DNA of 64,000 nucleotides from Owenia fusiformis (Eukaryota > Annelida > Polychaeta > Sabellida > Oweniidae), in the NCBI GenBank assembly GCA_903813345.2, contig CAIIXF020000004.1, positions 30,939,986 through 31,003,985 on the forward strand. Direction: 5' to 3'. A program made the position numbers and the translations under genes. Positions 20,323 to 33,290 of the stretch are shown piece after piece (the first letter of the stretch is position 1; each line of letters opens with the position of its first letter). The notes under the pieces were generated by a model. That model ran no database searches and was not told the origin of the DNA. It saw only the letters and a list, made by a program, of their open reading frames with translations.

Positions 20323-23300
20323 TTAATAGTCGTCTCGACTCCTATAGCTGCTGCGATTGTCATCACGGCTGCCGTATGAATCACGTTGGCCACCTTAAAT
20401 GTACATCACCAAATTAACAAATGCTTCGCTATTGGACATAAGAAAGACCATGGGCTACATACTAATTACAAAAATAAATTATATCTTCATTCAAGAATAT
20501 GTCTTTTTACCAAATGGCAGATTATTACATTCAACACAGAATTATAATTCTGTGGGAATAGAATTTTATATACATAATAATTATTCTATAATTATCTTTA
20601 GGTGTAAAGTTCTCTTGTCAAGGGGAATTTTCTGTACAGTAAAATTTCATCAATTTGTCCAGAGCTATAAGAGCCAGGGGTCCATTTCTGAAATGTTCAT
20701 AACTTTGTCTTTTTAAAAAGGCAATGACTTGTATAATCATTATATAAGTTTCAACAGTTTCAAAACAGACCCCCAAACTACTCAATTTTGATTGGAGTTT
20801 CTTCAGATATAATTTCAAAATGTTTGTTATTTCTTTTTGTATGTGTAGCCCTGATCTTTTATCTGACGGAGATACACTCTTCTAAAGAATAAACGATACA
20901 ACTATTTCAACCAAAGATGATTTTAAAAATCATTAGTAACAATTGCTCAGATTAAAGGCAAGAGTATTAAGTGATTTAGTAAGACAAATCGAGTCTCAAG
21001 TCAGGGGAATGAAGTGTAGCTGAACTTGGTAGATTTCAAATTGGAAAGTAAAACTTTTGGAAGAGTGTATAAGCCCAATGTTAAATTTTATGGAAATTTA
21101 CAAATATTTTGTGGTTCTTTCGTCGTCTCTTGTTGTTCTACAAGTAAATGTGATGCAATACCCCTATATATAAATCACACCTGGTCATGTATTCAAAAAA
21201 CTACTGTGAAAATGAAGAAAAAAAATTCCGCTGCATGATGGAAAATTCCGCAGCAGGTCTAGCTTCTTTTGACCAACAATAAAGACACATAGAGTTGAAC
21301 GATATTGTCAATTCAATATGTAGAGGGGGAGACTAATAATCTTTATAGCCCTCCACAATTTACTATGCAAGTGAAAAATTAAGCTGTTAAAAAAATTCAA
21401 AATGTATAGGTGAATAAAAATTGTCCTTTAAAATGCTAAAAATTTGAACACATGACCAGTTGAAGGTTTTTTCTATTGGGGTTTATCAGTGGAAGACAGA
21501 TTTTATACATATATCAACACAGAGAATAATGCTGCATATATAATAACATTACATTACCTAATATATATACAATATATATATTTAGATACAATACTAAAAC
21601 TTACCCCTATGTAAGTATTTGAAAGTAAGTAAGTAAGTGAGTATAGATATTTAGACTAGTGACTGCTCACAAAATGAAGGGGACATCACGTCTTGAATTT
21701 ATGGAAAATTCTGCTTCATGATGGAAAATTCCGCTGCATGATGGAAAATTCCGCTGTGGGGTCACCCTAAATAACATCACCATAGGTTATTAAAACAGTT
21801 GGAAATGAACACATTACAGAGGCAATGCTAGTTGTGTAGGCAGTTCCTCAGGAACAAACCATAGAAACTGCCAGCCTTAAGGCCTTGAAGCTTGTTCCTT
21901 GACTTCTCCTGGTAAATCACTTTGAGGAGCTAATTGTCATAAATAAATAAAACAAGTCACACGGTTAATCAGTTTAGCCACTGATATCTCATATTTCATG
22001 AAAACTATTTATTCAAAATTATTCAAAAGAAACAACCATGTTTATTCAGTAAATGAAGAGGGATTCAAGAATTGTTTGTTTTTCTAATTCTAATTTTAAT
22101 AGAGTTCACTACAATAAATGCAACTCCATAAAGTACAAACTGGGGACTATATTCAGCATTGATATTATCATAATGACGACTGGTTACTATTTATGTCAAA
22201 ATAGTTACTATAGTTACCATAGCCACCGCCGCCGCCGCCTCTACCGCCACCCCCATAGCTACGGTTTCCACCACCGCCATATCCACGGTTACCACCACCA
22301 CCGTAGCCTCTATCTCCGCCGCCATAGCTCCTATTTCCGCCGCCATAACCACCGCTGAAACAAATCACACTAACTTTGTCAAAATTTTAGGAACAAAATT
22401 TCTTTTGGTTTGATTCAAAATTACTGTACATCAGAAAAGGAACAAGATAACAGCTAGATAACAACACAAAAGTGTAGCAAATCCCAGCAACAGCCATTTA
22501 TGGCTGCACTGTTCTCCAAAGGATTTTTTCTCAAATGGGTGCAAATTCTGTTTTTTACAATTCAGACGAAAGTTGGTCAAAATGTGCAAATTCTTCATGA
22601 TTTTTCCCATATTCAAGTGGGTGCAAGTCTGTTTTTAAAATCTCAGATGGGTGGCGCGCCCACTTGCTTAAATGATGATGTGATCACTGGGCTGCTTATG
22701 AGCCAAATTGTCATTAAAATTAATTTGCTTTAAAAATTCACATATGAAATATATAAATAATCGCTTCAGTACTTTTCCAGTTAAAGCAAAATCGTATATA
22801 ACACATATAAAAATGCCTCCATTTACATACATTACAATGGCTACCTGTTAGCCAAACTGTTATTAGACAGTGCAATATTCATGTCTTACCCCCCATAGCC
22901 ACCTCCGCCCCCGCGCCTGTCGCCTCCTTCTCTCTTTGGCTTAGCTTTAGCACAATGAACTGTTCTGCCATCCAAGTCCTATAATAAGAAATGTACATAC
23001 TATTGAATAATTTCTTTGGCATCCAAGTCCTATAATAAGAAGTTTACATACTATCGAATAATTTCTTTGGCATCCAAGTCCTATCATAAGAAATGTACAT
23101 ACTATCGAATAATTTCTTTGGCATCCAAGTCCTATTATTAGAAAATGTACGTACTATCAAATAATTTCTTTGGCATCCAAGTCCTATAATAAGAAATGTA
23201 CGTACTATCAAATAATTTCTTTGGCATCCAAGTCCTATAATAAGAAATGTACGTACTATCAAATAATTTCTTTGGTATCCAAGTCCTATTATAAGAAATG

Positions 23301-24598
23301 TACGTACTATCTAATAATTTCTTTGGCATCCAAGTCCTATAATAAGAAATGTACATACTATCGAAATAATTTCTGTGGCATCCAAGTCCTATAATAAGGA
23401 GTTTCCATACTGGGGCCAATTGGAAATTTGTACACTTAATTCTAATGTTATTTATTTTGCTACTACAGGCTCCTCATAGACAAACCAAGCTTGTTTTGTA
23501 TATTTTGATTTTGAAATTGATGTTTCTGAAAAAAAATTGCACTGAAATGAAAAACAATATGGCTGGTGATTTTGGGGAAATTTGAAGGTTTTTTAACCAG
23601 AAGTAATTACCATCTAATTCTTACTGACAGCCATATTGTAATCACAAAATAAGAATAAGAAAAAACAGTAACTCCACAGAGTAGCAAATCCAACTACACA
23701 AAACATATTTTGATATTTAGTGGCAATCTTGGAAAAAAATTCATGAAAAGAGCATATCAGCAATCAAATCCATCCACTGTTTTTTAAGTTATAAAAGATT
23801 ATATTTTTCCTGAAAAATGGTTGACATTTTAGAAATTCACCAACTGGTATTTAGTTATCTAAAGATTATATTTTTTCAAAAAATGGTGGTCCATTTTGAA
23901 ATTCAGCTACCAGTTTTAAATTTTTTCTCGAGCAGAGCTCCTTTGTCCAAAGCTACAGAGAGAACATTTTTCAAAAGTTTTCAATTCATTGATATAAATT
24001 CCATGAAAATGGTTATCATAAACATACCCTGTTATCCATGCCGGCAATAGCATCCTCAGCATCCCGTATCTCTTCATAAGTCACAAAACCAAATCCTTTG
24101 GACTCTTGGGTTGCTCTGTCCATGACTACCCTAACTGTAAAAAAAAAAGTTCGTCATTTCTCGAAAATAAATTCATTACTGGCATGCATCATCCATATGT
24201 CACCATAAAGTTCTACACTCCTGTTTTCAATTGTTAAAGAAAATGGTTCTCAGTAGGCGGACTTTTAGACACAATGGGTCACATACACAGCCAATATAAT
24301 TCGGCACTGTTCTGGCACCGTTTCGACACCAAAATTTGCTACCAGACTAGTCAGTCCATTTGGTGTCGAAACGGCACCGAAATGACGTCGAAAATCAGAT
24401 TGCATTTTGGGGGTGTATGCTGTATATCTGGGAGTAATGGGACTTTATCTAAAAATAAAATGATAAGCAGTTACCTTCTTTGATTGGACCATATTTTTCA
24501 AATGAATCTTTTAGATCCCTTTCTGTGATTGATCTTGATAAACCAGCAACGAAAACTTTAGCACTAATATCTTCACTTCCTCCACCGTTGTAGGACAT
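20323..24598 (-). CDS. CIRBP: Glycine-rich RNA-binding protein, CIRBP/RBM3-like (5 coding exons, 175 aa)
   Basis: Exons on the minus strand: 24603-24475 (ATG at 24598), 24134-24028, 22978-22890, 22354-22218 and 20393-20323 (stop TAA). All borders are GT/AG and the phases (1, 0, 2, 1) join without loss. The 175-residue product matches the family length (about 170). One RRM spans about 15-90, with RNP2 VFVAGL at 15-20 and RNP1 KGFGFVTY at 54-61, whose aromatic residues contact RNA. Then come a basic hinge (KAKPKREGGDRR), a Gly/Tyr/Arg-rich RGG-type tail of about 55 residues, and the end RDSYGSRDDNRSSYRSRDDY typical of CIRBP. Members bind mRNA 3' UTRs, stabilise transcripts in cold or stress, and shuttle between nucleus and granules. 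Intron 3 carries a 51-bp minisatellite copying the exon 3 acceptor, and exon 4 can be read through to another stop. Close alternatives are RBM3 or RBMX-type proteins. Confidence 0.9.
21190..21760. repeat. Scattered short repeat GGAAAATTCCGCTGCATGAT
   Basis: The motif occurs in small clusters at about 21220-21256 and 21700-21762, with a related pair near 19390-19422, inside the last intron and 3' region of the CIRBP-like gene. GGAAAATTCC is itself nearly palindromic. Role unknown. Confidence 0.5.
22168..22217 (-). CDS. Alternative 3' end of the CIRBP-like gene (exon 4 read-through)
   Basis: If the donor GTAACT at 22217-22212 is skipped, exon 4 stays open for 16 codons, adding NYSNYFDINSNQSSL after the glycine-rich region, and then stops. 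This isoform would lack the RDSYGS-type C-terminus. The donor is weaker than consensus (GTAACT rather than GTAAGT), which makes retention plausible. No transcript evidence is available here. Confidence 0.4.
22979..23395 (-). repeat. 51-bp minisatellite spanning the exon 3 acceptor of the CIRBP-like gene
   Basis: About eight units in steps of 51 bp, directly upstream of exon 3 in transcription direction. Each unit contains the acceptor TTATTATAG and the first exon bases, GACTTGGATGCCA against GACTTGGATGGCA in the true exon, followed by about 38 bases of intron-like sequence. Each is therefore a decoy acceptor. Used in the exon 3 frame, the first decoy exon reads D-L-D-A-K-E-I-I and then TGA, so upstream choice would truncate the RRM. 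Confidence 0.85.
24314..24378. repeat. Short inverted repeat in intron 1 of the coding region
   Basis: Arms 24314-24333 and 24359-24378 pair at 18 of 20 positions (core TTTGGTGTCGAAACGG) around a 25-base loop. It could be a small foldback element or an RNA hairpin in the intron between coding exons 1 and 2. Confidence 0.6.
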
Positions 24599-25824
24599 TT
24601 TGACTGGAAATATAAAGACAATTACATGTTGAAATATTCCTCTCCATTGTAAGACATTTGGACTGCATGTAAAAAAAATATTTCTTGGGAGCCGTTATTG
24701 AGTTTAACTTCCTTGCTATGTTCTGTACTCTGACTAATATTTGGCGCTATCATATTTTGTGCTATCTTAATCTGCGATTATTATATTTCGCTAATTTCAA
24801 GCATCTTTGAAATTTCACGGCTATTAATTTCCGCAGATTTGTGACTTTGTCCTGCTTCTCTTTTTAGTTGGCAATTCCTCAACAATGTATCAGAACAACA
24901 TTTTCATTTCAATTTCAGCCATGCTCTTCCCTTCACCCGGAGATTTTGGCTTCATCTTGAGCCATTTTGTAAATGTTCATTTTGATGATGAATTTTCAAA
25001 ATGTAAGAATACAGTAACCTCCCTAAAACCGTATCTTTTAATGCCAAGCACAGAATGATGAAAATATGGTCAATATTGAGCAAAATTAATTCTGAACCAA
25101 GAAATTTGAATATTATCAGCCATGATTGGTCAAAGTAGCTTCAGGATGAGGTTGTCAAACAGTGGTGATTGGTCGTATATTTGGCATATTTTCTTGAATT
25201 TTAAAATCAAATGTCTCAAACTGATGATTTGGATTCAAATGACTGGCTTTAACCTAAGTGCGCATGACAACGATGTGTGCCATGTTTTTTTCTAGTGATT
25301 TTGTTTCATTCCATGGAGTTTGTGTTTCAGTGTAACATCCACAAAAATGGCGGACCGATGACAGAATCAACAGGTAAACATCTGTTAAGGTTGAACTTTG
25401 TCTCACTATAGCGAAAAACAAAATTGCCGTTTCTACTGAAGGATTTTTTTCAAAATATTGCTCTTAGAAAAGACTAAATAAAAGCTGATGTAAAGAGACA
25501 TATGAACTAAGACTACATATTAGTTCAATGAAGGTATGTTTATTACATTCTAGTTAATTTAAAGCAACAGTCTATGAGAGATAGCGAAAAAAGCAATAAA
25601 ACAAACAGGGCTTCATGACCAGCGTAAGGCAACACAGTGGCCGAAGAATAAGGTAAGTTCATAATAACCTTTATATTTAAATCAATACATAATTTATTTG
25701 TGGTTACCTTATTTTGTTCCTTCAACAGTCTGTTTAGGTAGTAAATCAATGTTCTATTAAACTATAAAAAATTTTAATTTTGATTGCAGCCATTTTTAGG
25801 TCTCGCAGGATCTTGAGATAGTAA

Positions 25825-26335
25825 GAAAGTAAGTCCGAAAGTAAAGATTTGCTACAAAATAACTCGCATTAGCTAAATATGATTGGTTACATGATCTCTC
25901 AATGGCAATGCCCATGCGCGCTTAAAGTACAGTGCACAAAAAATAGAAATGAAAGTAAGTCCGAAAGTAAAGATTTGCTACAAAATAACTCGCATTAGCT
26001 AAATATGATTGGTTACATGATCTCTCAATGGCAATGCCCATGCGCACTTAAAGTACAGTGCACAAAAAAATAGAAATGAAAGTAAGTCTGAAAGTAAAGA
26101 TTTGCTACAAAATAACTCGCGTCAGCTAAATAAGAATGGTCACATGATCTCTCAATGGCAATGCCCATGAGCACATAAGTACAGTGCACAAAAAATTAGA
26201 AATGAAAGTCCGAAAGTAAAGATTTGCAACAAAATAACTCGCGTTAGCTAAATATGAATGGTTACATGATCTCTCAAAGGCAATGCCTATGCGCATGTTT
26301 AGTACAATGCACAAAAAATTAAAAATGATGCGCAC
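25825..26335. repeat. 126-bp tandem repeat, 4 units
   Basis: Units of about 126 bp start with GTAAGTCCGAAAGTAAAG near 25829, 25955 and 26082, with a shorter fourth. Each contains ATGATCTCTCAATGGCAATG. They lie in the intron between the untranslated first exon and the start-codon exon of the CIRBP-like gene. Confidence 0.85.
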
Positions 26336-26984
26336 CAAAATCAAAATTTCTCCACTTTAATTACAAATTACATGTAACAAGTAGGACTTATGGTCACCAC
26401 ACGTCATGAAAAAGGCAAGTTATATTCAATTATCTTCTTTAATACCATTTCTTATCCCAGCATGCAGGCTGGAAATTGGAAAAAAAACTACTACCTAAAA
26501 CAGTCTATTTCAACATTCCCTCAGCTGGCTTTTGAGCCAGCTGTGTTCAGTAAGATATAACCAACCAACCAATCACTTTGCATGGCTGAAGTTTAAATTT
26601 CCTAAATCACAAGACAAGATGCCAAAATTTTGAGTGGTCATCCTAGGCAAAGGGAGTTGGCATTTGTGTGCTTGATTGACATGGGCCACTATGTATAAGA
26701 AATATGATTGACTTACTTGTTTGTAAAAATTATGCCAACTTTTTAATATTTGCAACAAATGCTTCAGAACTAGCTTTGCACTGTAACAGGGATATCGAGT
26801 ATCCTTTTCATAACAATAAATTTTTAAATTATGATTTATTTAGCTATAAGGAGTGATTGTTGATACTTATAGGATATCCTATGATTTCGTGGAATATCAT
26901 TTTTTTTCTACGAGGTGATATTGATATCAATATCACGAGTAGATTAAAATTATATTCTGAAAAAATCATAGGATGTTCTTATTA

Positions 26985-27222
26985 TCCTACACTTACAAGG
27001 AGTGTACTAAATGTGTAATATCATTGCAAAATGAATTTCATGCCAAATAGAGCCAATTTGGCGGGAAATCAACAAGCGGAGTATATCGTCACAATATCCT
27101 CCGCATATTGGGTTTTCCGGAGTATATCGTCATGATATCCTCCTCCCGGAGTATTCATTTTGCCAATAAATATCAAATTTATTTTTTAATGTTATTTTAG
27201 TACACTAAGTGTTAGGATAAAG
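26985..27222. mobile_element. Candidate small inverted-repeat element
   Basis: The ends read inward as ATCCTACACTTA...GTGTACTAAA and, from the other side, ATCCTAACACTTAGTGTACTAAAATAA: imperfect inverted termini of about 25 bp around roughly 190 bp. The interior has two near copies of GGAGTATATCGTCA. No target duplication was identified. Confidence 0.4.
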
Positions 27223-27727
27223 TTGATTCTCTTCCGTTCGTAGTTTTCATATCAAATATCGATGATAGAATTGATAAAAATTTTAAAGTTTATTCTGATT
27301 TTATTGCATATATCCATGTACATGTATTTAAATATATATAATCCAGAGGTCGCCTTTAATACAACTTCCTGTGAGTTTGTGAAAAATATTTGCACCAAAA
27401 AGATTTGCACCAACCTGAGAAAAATTCCTAAAGAGGGAGATCACTGCAACGGTTTGCATAATAATGAATCTATTTTCCATATGATACTGCACTATAGTCG
27501 TTCGATTGCTTTTCTAGTTATTGACGAACAATCCAATGTGAAATGTAGAAGCATTTAACTTGTAGGCTTAGGCCTTTGTGATTTTGAATTTTTTCATTCT
27601 CGCCGTTTCAGTGAAATTTGCAATGGATTATCTCGTATGTTCTACACAACAAAAGCATATAAGTCATCGAAATAATTAAACTTGCCCATCGAATGGTACA
27701 AACTGAAAGGTGAAAATGTTTACTTAC

Positions 27728-27830
27728 CTGTATTTGTTGAGATATTTGTTAAAATGCAGAATCTACGAAGAAGAATGACCACTCGGTAGTAAAACAAGAT
27801 GGCTGACACGACTCACGTGGTGGCGCTGTT
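27728..27830 (-). promoter_or_regulatory. Promoter region and untranslated first exon of the CIRBP-like gene
   Basis: On the minus strand an E-box CACGTG is followed by GCCATCTTG, a YY1-type element often placed at the start site of RNA-binding and ribosomal protein genes, and then a short untranslated exon ending ACAAATACAG with the donor GTAAGT at 27727. The next acceptor, TTTCCAG, precedes the start-codon exon at 24603. The exact start site is inferred, not seen. Confidence 0.55.
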
Positions 27831-29031
27831 GCGGGTATAAAGTATGGCTTGCCAATTCAACAGTACAATCTCGTCTGAAGGGCAACTTGTAGTTTCTGAA
27901 TAGCTAAATAAAGCTGAAATAATAGATTTCACCCTTGCCATTCTTCGTGTTGCTTGGATCAGACTGCCATAACCAACCATGTTATTTAATTTGGGAAATT
28001 ACTGAAGTGAAAAAGAAATTATTCGCATAGAAAACAGCATTTGAAGTTCAGAGATCGATAAAAGTTAATTACCACTGATTTTCATAAAGTGTATGTTATA
28101 AATAACTCTTGGATTAAAAGATGGCGTATTGTTGAAAATTCTATCAGAAATTAATGGATAATGTCAGATGTCATGCAAAAAACTTCGCCATCTTTCATTG
28201 GCATTGCTAAAAACTTGACATATTAATAGCTGGAAAATCTATTTTGATAATCTAGTGTCAACTCTGATGTGGTCTGTTTGAGGTGTTTTCTCGTGTCAAA
28301 CGATAGGTCAGTACTTATCAATCCATTGGAAATACTATGAAGATCAAATTATATAAAGTAAAACTTCATTTTGCCGATACTTGCATTTAGTTCATTTAAT
28401 TTAATGATTTTTGAAGAAGTGCTGGTTGAATCTGTCTGAAATACAAATCATGGCACTACTACATGTATGGGAATAGGATGACCCTGCCTTTTAATGTTCC
28501 TTTTGTGATTATCCTTGAAATTTTAGGTTGTCCCAACAAATAAACGAAGGTTAGAGAATCATAGCATTGCATTAATGGAGATCTGGCCCCATTAGCTTAC
28601 GTCATGGAAAACGGATTTTTATGACTCATAAGTAGGTACAAATCAAAGTTATTATTGTAGAAAACTTTCCACTGAATTCAAATATGCTTTTAAAAAGCCT
28701 CCGGAAAGAAAAAATAGTCTTTTCAAACTTGAATACCCCGGCAAGTGTTTTAAAAGCGTGCTAAATGAGACAATGCGCAAGTGATATAGCTTGACAACAC
28801 TCTAAAAAACGACTCTCTACATCAGTTCATATCCAGCAATCATAATGTTAAATCGGACATCAACTTATCTCCTAACTGGTACTATTACTGAGATTTCGTA
28901 TCAACACTTTAGTCTACTAAATTAATGTTTAAAACTCATATGTGAGCGTTAATGCAGGGTATTACAAATTTCCCTTAAACTTGAATATTCATCAGTTTTA
29001 GAGGTTCACTTTTCATCATTTCCCTTATGTA

Positions 29032-30078
29032 CAGGGTGTTCCATATGTTTCAGGAATGATGCTGTGTTTTATTGGTTTTCTTTTCAATCTAACTGAATTT
29101 TTGACACAATGTGTCTAAACATGTTTTGAATAAGTTGGGAAAGTTTCATATTGTGAAATTCAGTAGTCTTAATTATATGGTTGCTATAGTAACTTAGGGG
29201 TAGGGTAGGTGGAGCAGGTGTAACAATGCGCAAAATATATGAAATATTTGTAAAAATAGTTTTTTTTGTACGAAGTGTTACTAAGTATTAGGTTGTCAGA
29301 GTTGGATCAAACAAAAATGAAGGTGGATTCCAAGAAAGTAAAAAAATGTCATCACCCTTGATCACATCATAATTTAGACACCTGTCATGTCATGAGTCAC
29401 AAAGGAGAATAGACACAGGTCATTTTGGACGAGCGGCCATCTTGAAAAGTGAAAAAGTCATTAGCAAAAGAAAACCTTCGACTTAGGCATTACACAACAA
29501 GTGACAAGACATGACATGTGTGGATAACAGTTTCCTGCAGCAGACACAATTAAACTCCTGACGAATGCACATGGGGACTCAATGATGGTAACCTCTAGTG
29601 TATGACTGGTACAAGCGGTTCAAATCTGGAAGGGAAACTGAGACCGATTATCCCGGCAAAATGTGGACATCCGGGAACAGTAAGAGCGCTAACTAATGCA
29701 GAAGGGATAGATGCTGAAATAATGATGATGGCTAATAAAGGGTGTGATAACATTTTTTGTTTCCAGGAATCCACATTTATTCTTTTTAATTTTCAACAAG
29801 TTTGATGCAACTATGACAAATTAATACTTTGAACACTTCATACAAAAACTACTATTTTCACAAAAATGTCATGTTTTGCGCGTTGTTACACCTGCTCCAC
29901 CTACCCTACCCCTAGGTTACTATAGCTACCATATTATTCAGTCTACTGAGTTTCATGATATGAAACTTTTCTAACTTATTCACAACATATTTGGACACAT
30001 TTTGTCAAAAAATCAGCTAGATTGAAAAGAAAAACCAATAAAGTACAGCATCATTCCTGAAACATATGGAACACCCTG
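29032..30078 (+). mobile_element. Mariner-like element, deletion derivative, long inverted repeats
   Basis: The ends CAGGGTGTTCCATATGTTTC and its reverse complement are flanked by TA (29030-29031, 30079-30080). The inverted repeats extend about 200 bp inward, up to GGTGGAGCAGGTGTAACAATG. Between them a short plus-strand piece near 29590-29700 encodes YDWYKRFKSGRETETDYP, the helix-turn-helix part of mariner transposases, out of frame downstream. The catalytic DDE region is missing, so the copy is non-autonomous. The same insertion is in both duplication copies and predates the duplication. Confidence 0.8.
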
Positions 30079-30625
30079 TATGTGATAGTTATACAAATTA
30101 AAATATGTCCAGTAAAAGAAAATATTATCTGCCCAACACAAAAAATATATTTCACTTTTTGTAGTTTTTCAACATAGGGTCTATGGGGAATCTCCCCGAC
30201 CTAGAAGTCACATTTTCAAAGAAAATTAAATTTTCAAAGTTGATTAACCCTTTTCAAAACCTCATTTTTAGATGTAATTTTATATGTAGATTCCAAATAT
30301 GACACCAGTTTGACTGAATTGTGAATTTTTAATGACGTAAATCAAGATTATTTCTACTCGCATCTAGAATATTGAATACTAAGCAAGAAGCGCAGAGCGG
30401 CCATTTTGAGAAATGACGGACATTTTTCCATGTTCATAATGAATCTTGATTAATCCTAACGTTTTTATATGATTTAGGTTATCTTGCATTCCCTTGCGTC
30501 ACTTCCGTCCATCTGTTAGCTCTTGTGATGGAAAGGATTTGTAAAGGGAGTGGACGGGGATCAGTAAGGCTTCGAGCAAGACTAAGATTGTTGATATCAA
30601 AAAAGGATTTCAAAATAGTATACTA

Positions 30626-31475
30626 CAGGGTGTCCAAAAAAACAGGACCGTAAGAAAGTTGAATAACTCGGTCAATTTTGGATATTTTGCCTTGACATTT
30701 AAGAATTATTTAGTTCATTCAATGTGAATTTTGTTCTGAAAGTTTGATGATAAACTGTTTATTGTGTCAAAAACTACAGTCCTTTACAAAACATGCTCAA
30801 AGTGGGCACTTCTCCTCTCTATGCACAAATGAATCCTGCGAACAAAGTTGTTAATGACCCTTACCTATACACATTAATGTGGATGGTAAATATTGGGGTA
30901 GTTATTGCCCTCTTAAGATTGTTAGGGGCCTGTCAGTATACACATTGGCTTTGAGAAATCCTCAAAGATAAAAATTTGGGGGATTTAGATCAGGCGAATG
31001 AGCTGCCCATATGGTTTGCGTTCTGCAACTGATGAGCTGACCACCAAAGCATTGCCTAAACCATTTCGGCATATCATTTGCAGTGTTGGGGTGGTATTGG
31101 CTTGTTGAAACCACTGCTTAATTATCTCCTTAGATGTCTCTTCTGGTGCTTAGTGACCTCCAAAACTTGGTGAGAACTTACTGGTCCTTGTTCATGGTGA
31201 TAGCAAGTCTCCAGTCACCTTCGAACCAAAAGGGACTGATGAATCCATGTTTCCTCATTGTCACCCAGAGAGTGCATTGTTCAGAATGCAATGGATGCTG
31301 TAACACTTCATCAGGAGGATTTAAGCCCCAGTAGCAATTGTTCTTGGAACAAACTTGTCCATTCAGAAAGACATGTGTGTAGGAGGATCATCAACAGCTT
31401 TGTTCGCCGGATTGAATTGTGCATAGAGATGAGTTATTCAACTTTCTTACGGTCCTGTTTTTTTTGGACACCCTG
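30626..31475 (-). mobile_element. Mariner-like element, decayed transposase, 850 bp
   Basis: Inverted repeats of about 42 bp begin CAGGGTGTCCAAAAAAACAG, with TA duplications at 30624-30625 and 31476-31477. The second duplication copy has the intact empty site at 39093-39094, proving the insertion boundaries. On the minus strand, fragments in shifting frames match the mariner catalytic domain: a piece like FISPFWFEGDW and the WAAHSPDLNPPNFYL segment corresponding to the SPDLNP motif. The N-terminal DNA-binding part is absent. Inactive. Confidence 0.85.
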
Positions 31476-31549
31476 TACAAAAGATTAAGTTTCTGTTGAT
31501 CACTCAACACTTTTTATTTGATATTATATCTTAGTACTATAAATAACAA

Positions 31550-31735
31550 GGCGACCGTAATTTTCCTACGTTCGATTCGCCGCAGAAAATTTAGTTAAAT
31601 TAATAATAGTTTATTTCTGTGTCACAAGTTAACTGAAATATGACAAGTAAAATACACGTGTAGTCACTGAAGTAACTGATTAAATGATCTGCGGTCGACT
31701 TACGGCTGCTGGCGACAAATGTGACTGGGGTGTTA
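31550..31735. mobile_element. Partial copy of the TTAA (piggyBac-type) MITE, copy 1
   Basis: The stretch up to AAATGTGACTGGGGTGTTA at 31717-31735 matches the right end of the complete element at 62141-62621, including GATCTGCGGTCGACTTAC and an upstream CGCCGCAGAAA. The left end is not recognisable. Confidence 0.6.
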
Positions 31736-33290
31736 GATGTATTCATAAAAAATTGTAATCAATAAGAGCCGAGTCACTGGGAGCAAGGTGGTTGCAGTTT
31801 TCGCACTTTGATAGCTCACACTTCACAGTGATTATGGTCAACTCAATACATCTGATAAACACTACATGAAGTGTTTTCTATGCAATGATCAAAAGCCTCC
31901 AAATTGTTTGGAATAGAGCATGCAATGTTTTTCAGTTTCAAGCAGGTTTTAGTACATTCTGACCAATTGTATTTTCAGACTTATTCATTTCATGACTACA
32001 TGTATGTAATACTGACCCCCGGGTACTGACCTTAAATCTGTTTAGCATGTCTTTAAAGCTCAAATATAAATCCCATAATAAATTTATGCTTACAAAACAT
32101 TTCCAGACGTTTGACCTATTAATCGTCATACTGATCGAATAAATATTATCGTCTGCGATCCAAATCATCGGTTCTCTTATTTAAACACGAATCCAATAAA
32201 AACGTATTACGTAACGTAATAATAGCAACCTTCTAAATATAGAACTTCAAAAGGGCCAGGCTAAAGATTATCGTATATACGATCCAACTCACAGTTGACA
32301 TCAATTATGTTCCATGTAATCTAACTTGACCACAAAGATAATCTAATTATATTTGCAAAAAGTTAAATCTTTGTTAAACTAAAATCCTAGTTGAGCTTAA
32401 AGTTGGTTACCAAAAAGTACTTTTTAAAGTTGTATCATAGGTTAAGACCGTCAAACGTTAACAGATGTTTGGAGGGATTCAAAAGATGGAAAACACTATA
32501 ATTGATTGATACATTCATTTATCTATTTATTCATTTATTTATTTAGATAAAATCATTAATAACAACAGCACTTAACAGACTTTGGTTTTAGGTAGTTAAT
32601 TATGCGCTTGTCGATTTAAAGAGACATACGGGTTAACATATCATGTTTAATCATATTTCAAATTAGGCTATTTATAATTTCTAAGTAATAACATTTAAGA
32701 ATGTCAATTCATTAAATAATGACACAAGTTCTCCTATTTTTACAATTTTTAACCAACGGCTTTCTTGAAAGAAGCTAATAGAAGGCCATGGTATATCATG
32801 GTATGGTATATCAATAAATTTTATTTGTATACGTCTTTTCATCAAAATTGAGTAAAATTGAAGACTCCGTCGACACACTTGTGACCAAGTTGCTATGGCA
32901 ACGATTATTTTACTGTGATGAAGTCGTATATTTTGGGACTATACAAATGAAATTTACAATATCTAACCCTAATGTTTGGAAGGGGGATCTTATCACCCTG
33001 CCTTCGACTTTCTCCGTTGTTTAGCTTAAAGCAATAGATGAATGACACATATTTGGGAAATATCAGGGTGATTGGGGTAGAGGGGCAAAGTTATGATAGT
33101 CGGAAGTTGATGCCAATAAAAATAAAATTTTGACAATGTTATCAATATTTGAAGGTAAAATAAATTCATCGCTAAGTATTCGCGAATCGCATACTCTTCA
33201 CAAATGAGGAAAAATGTTTTTCAAAATTTATTTGAATATTAAATATTTTCTGAATGTTCCTGAATATTACCAAGTGTTCCTAAGTAATAT

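Larger units (their letters stand above)
27975..33290. repeat. Segmental duplication, copy 1
   Basis: Matches 36450-41075 at high identity over its length. The offset is about 8,470 bp up to 30624 and 7,617 bp after 31476, because an 850-bp mariner is present only in this copy. It starts about 150 bp upstream of the CIRBP-like promoter. No conserved coding gene seen inside apart from transposase remnants. Confidence 0.9.

Noticed and set aside
22053-22358. His/Arg-rich protein on the plus strand
   Set aside because: It is the antisense of the glycine-rich exon of the CIRBP-like gene; GGN codons read backward give His/Arg-rich sequence.
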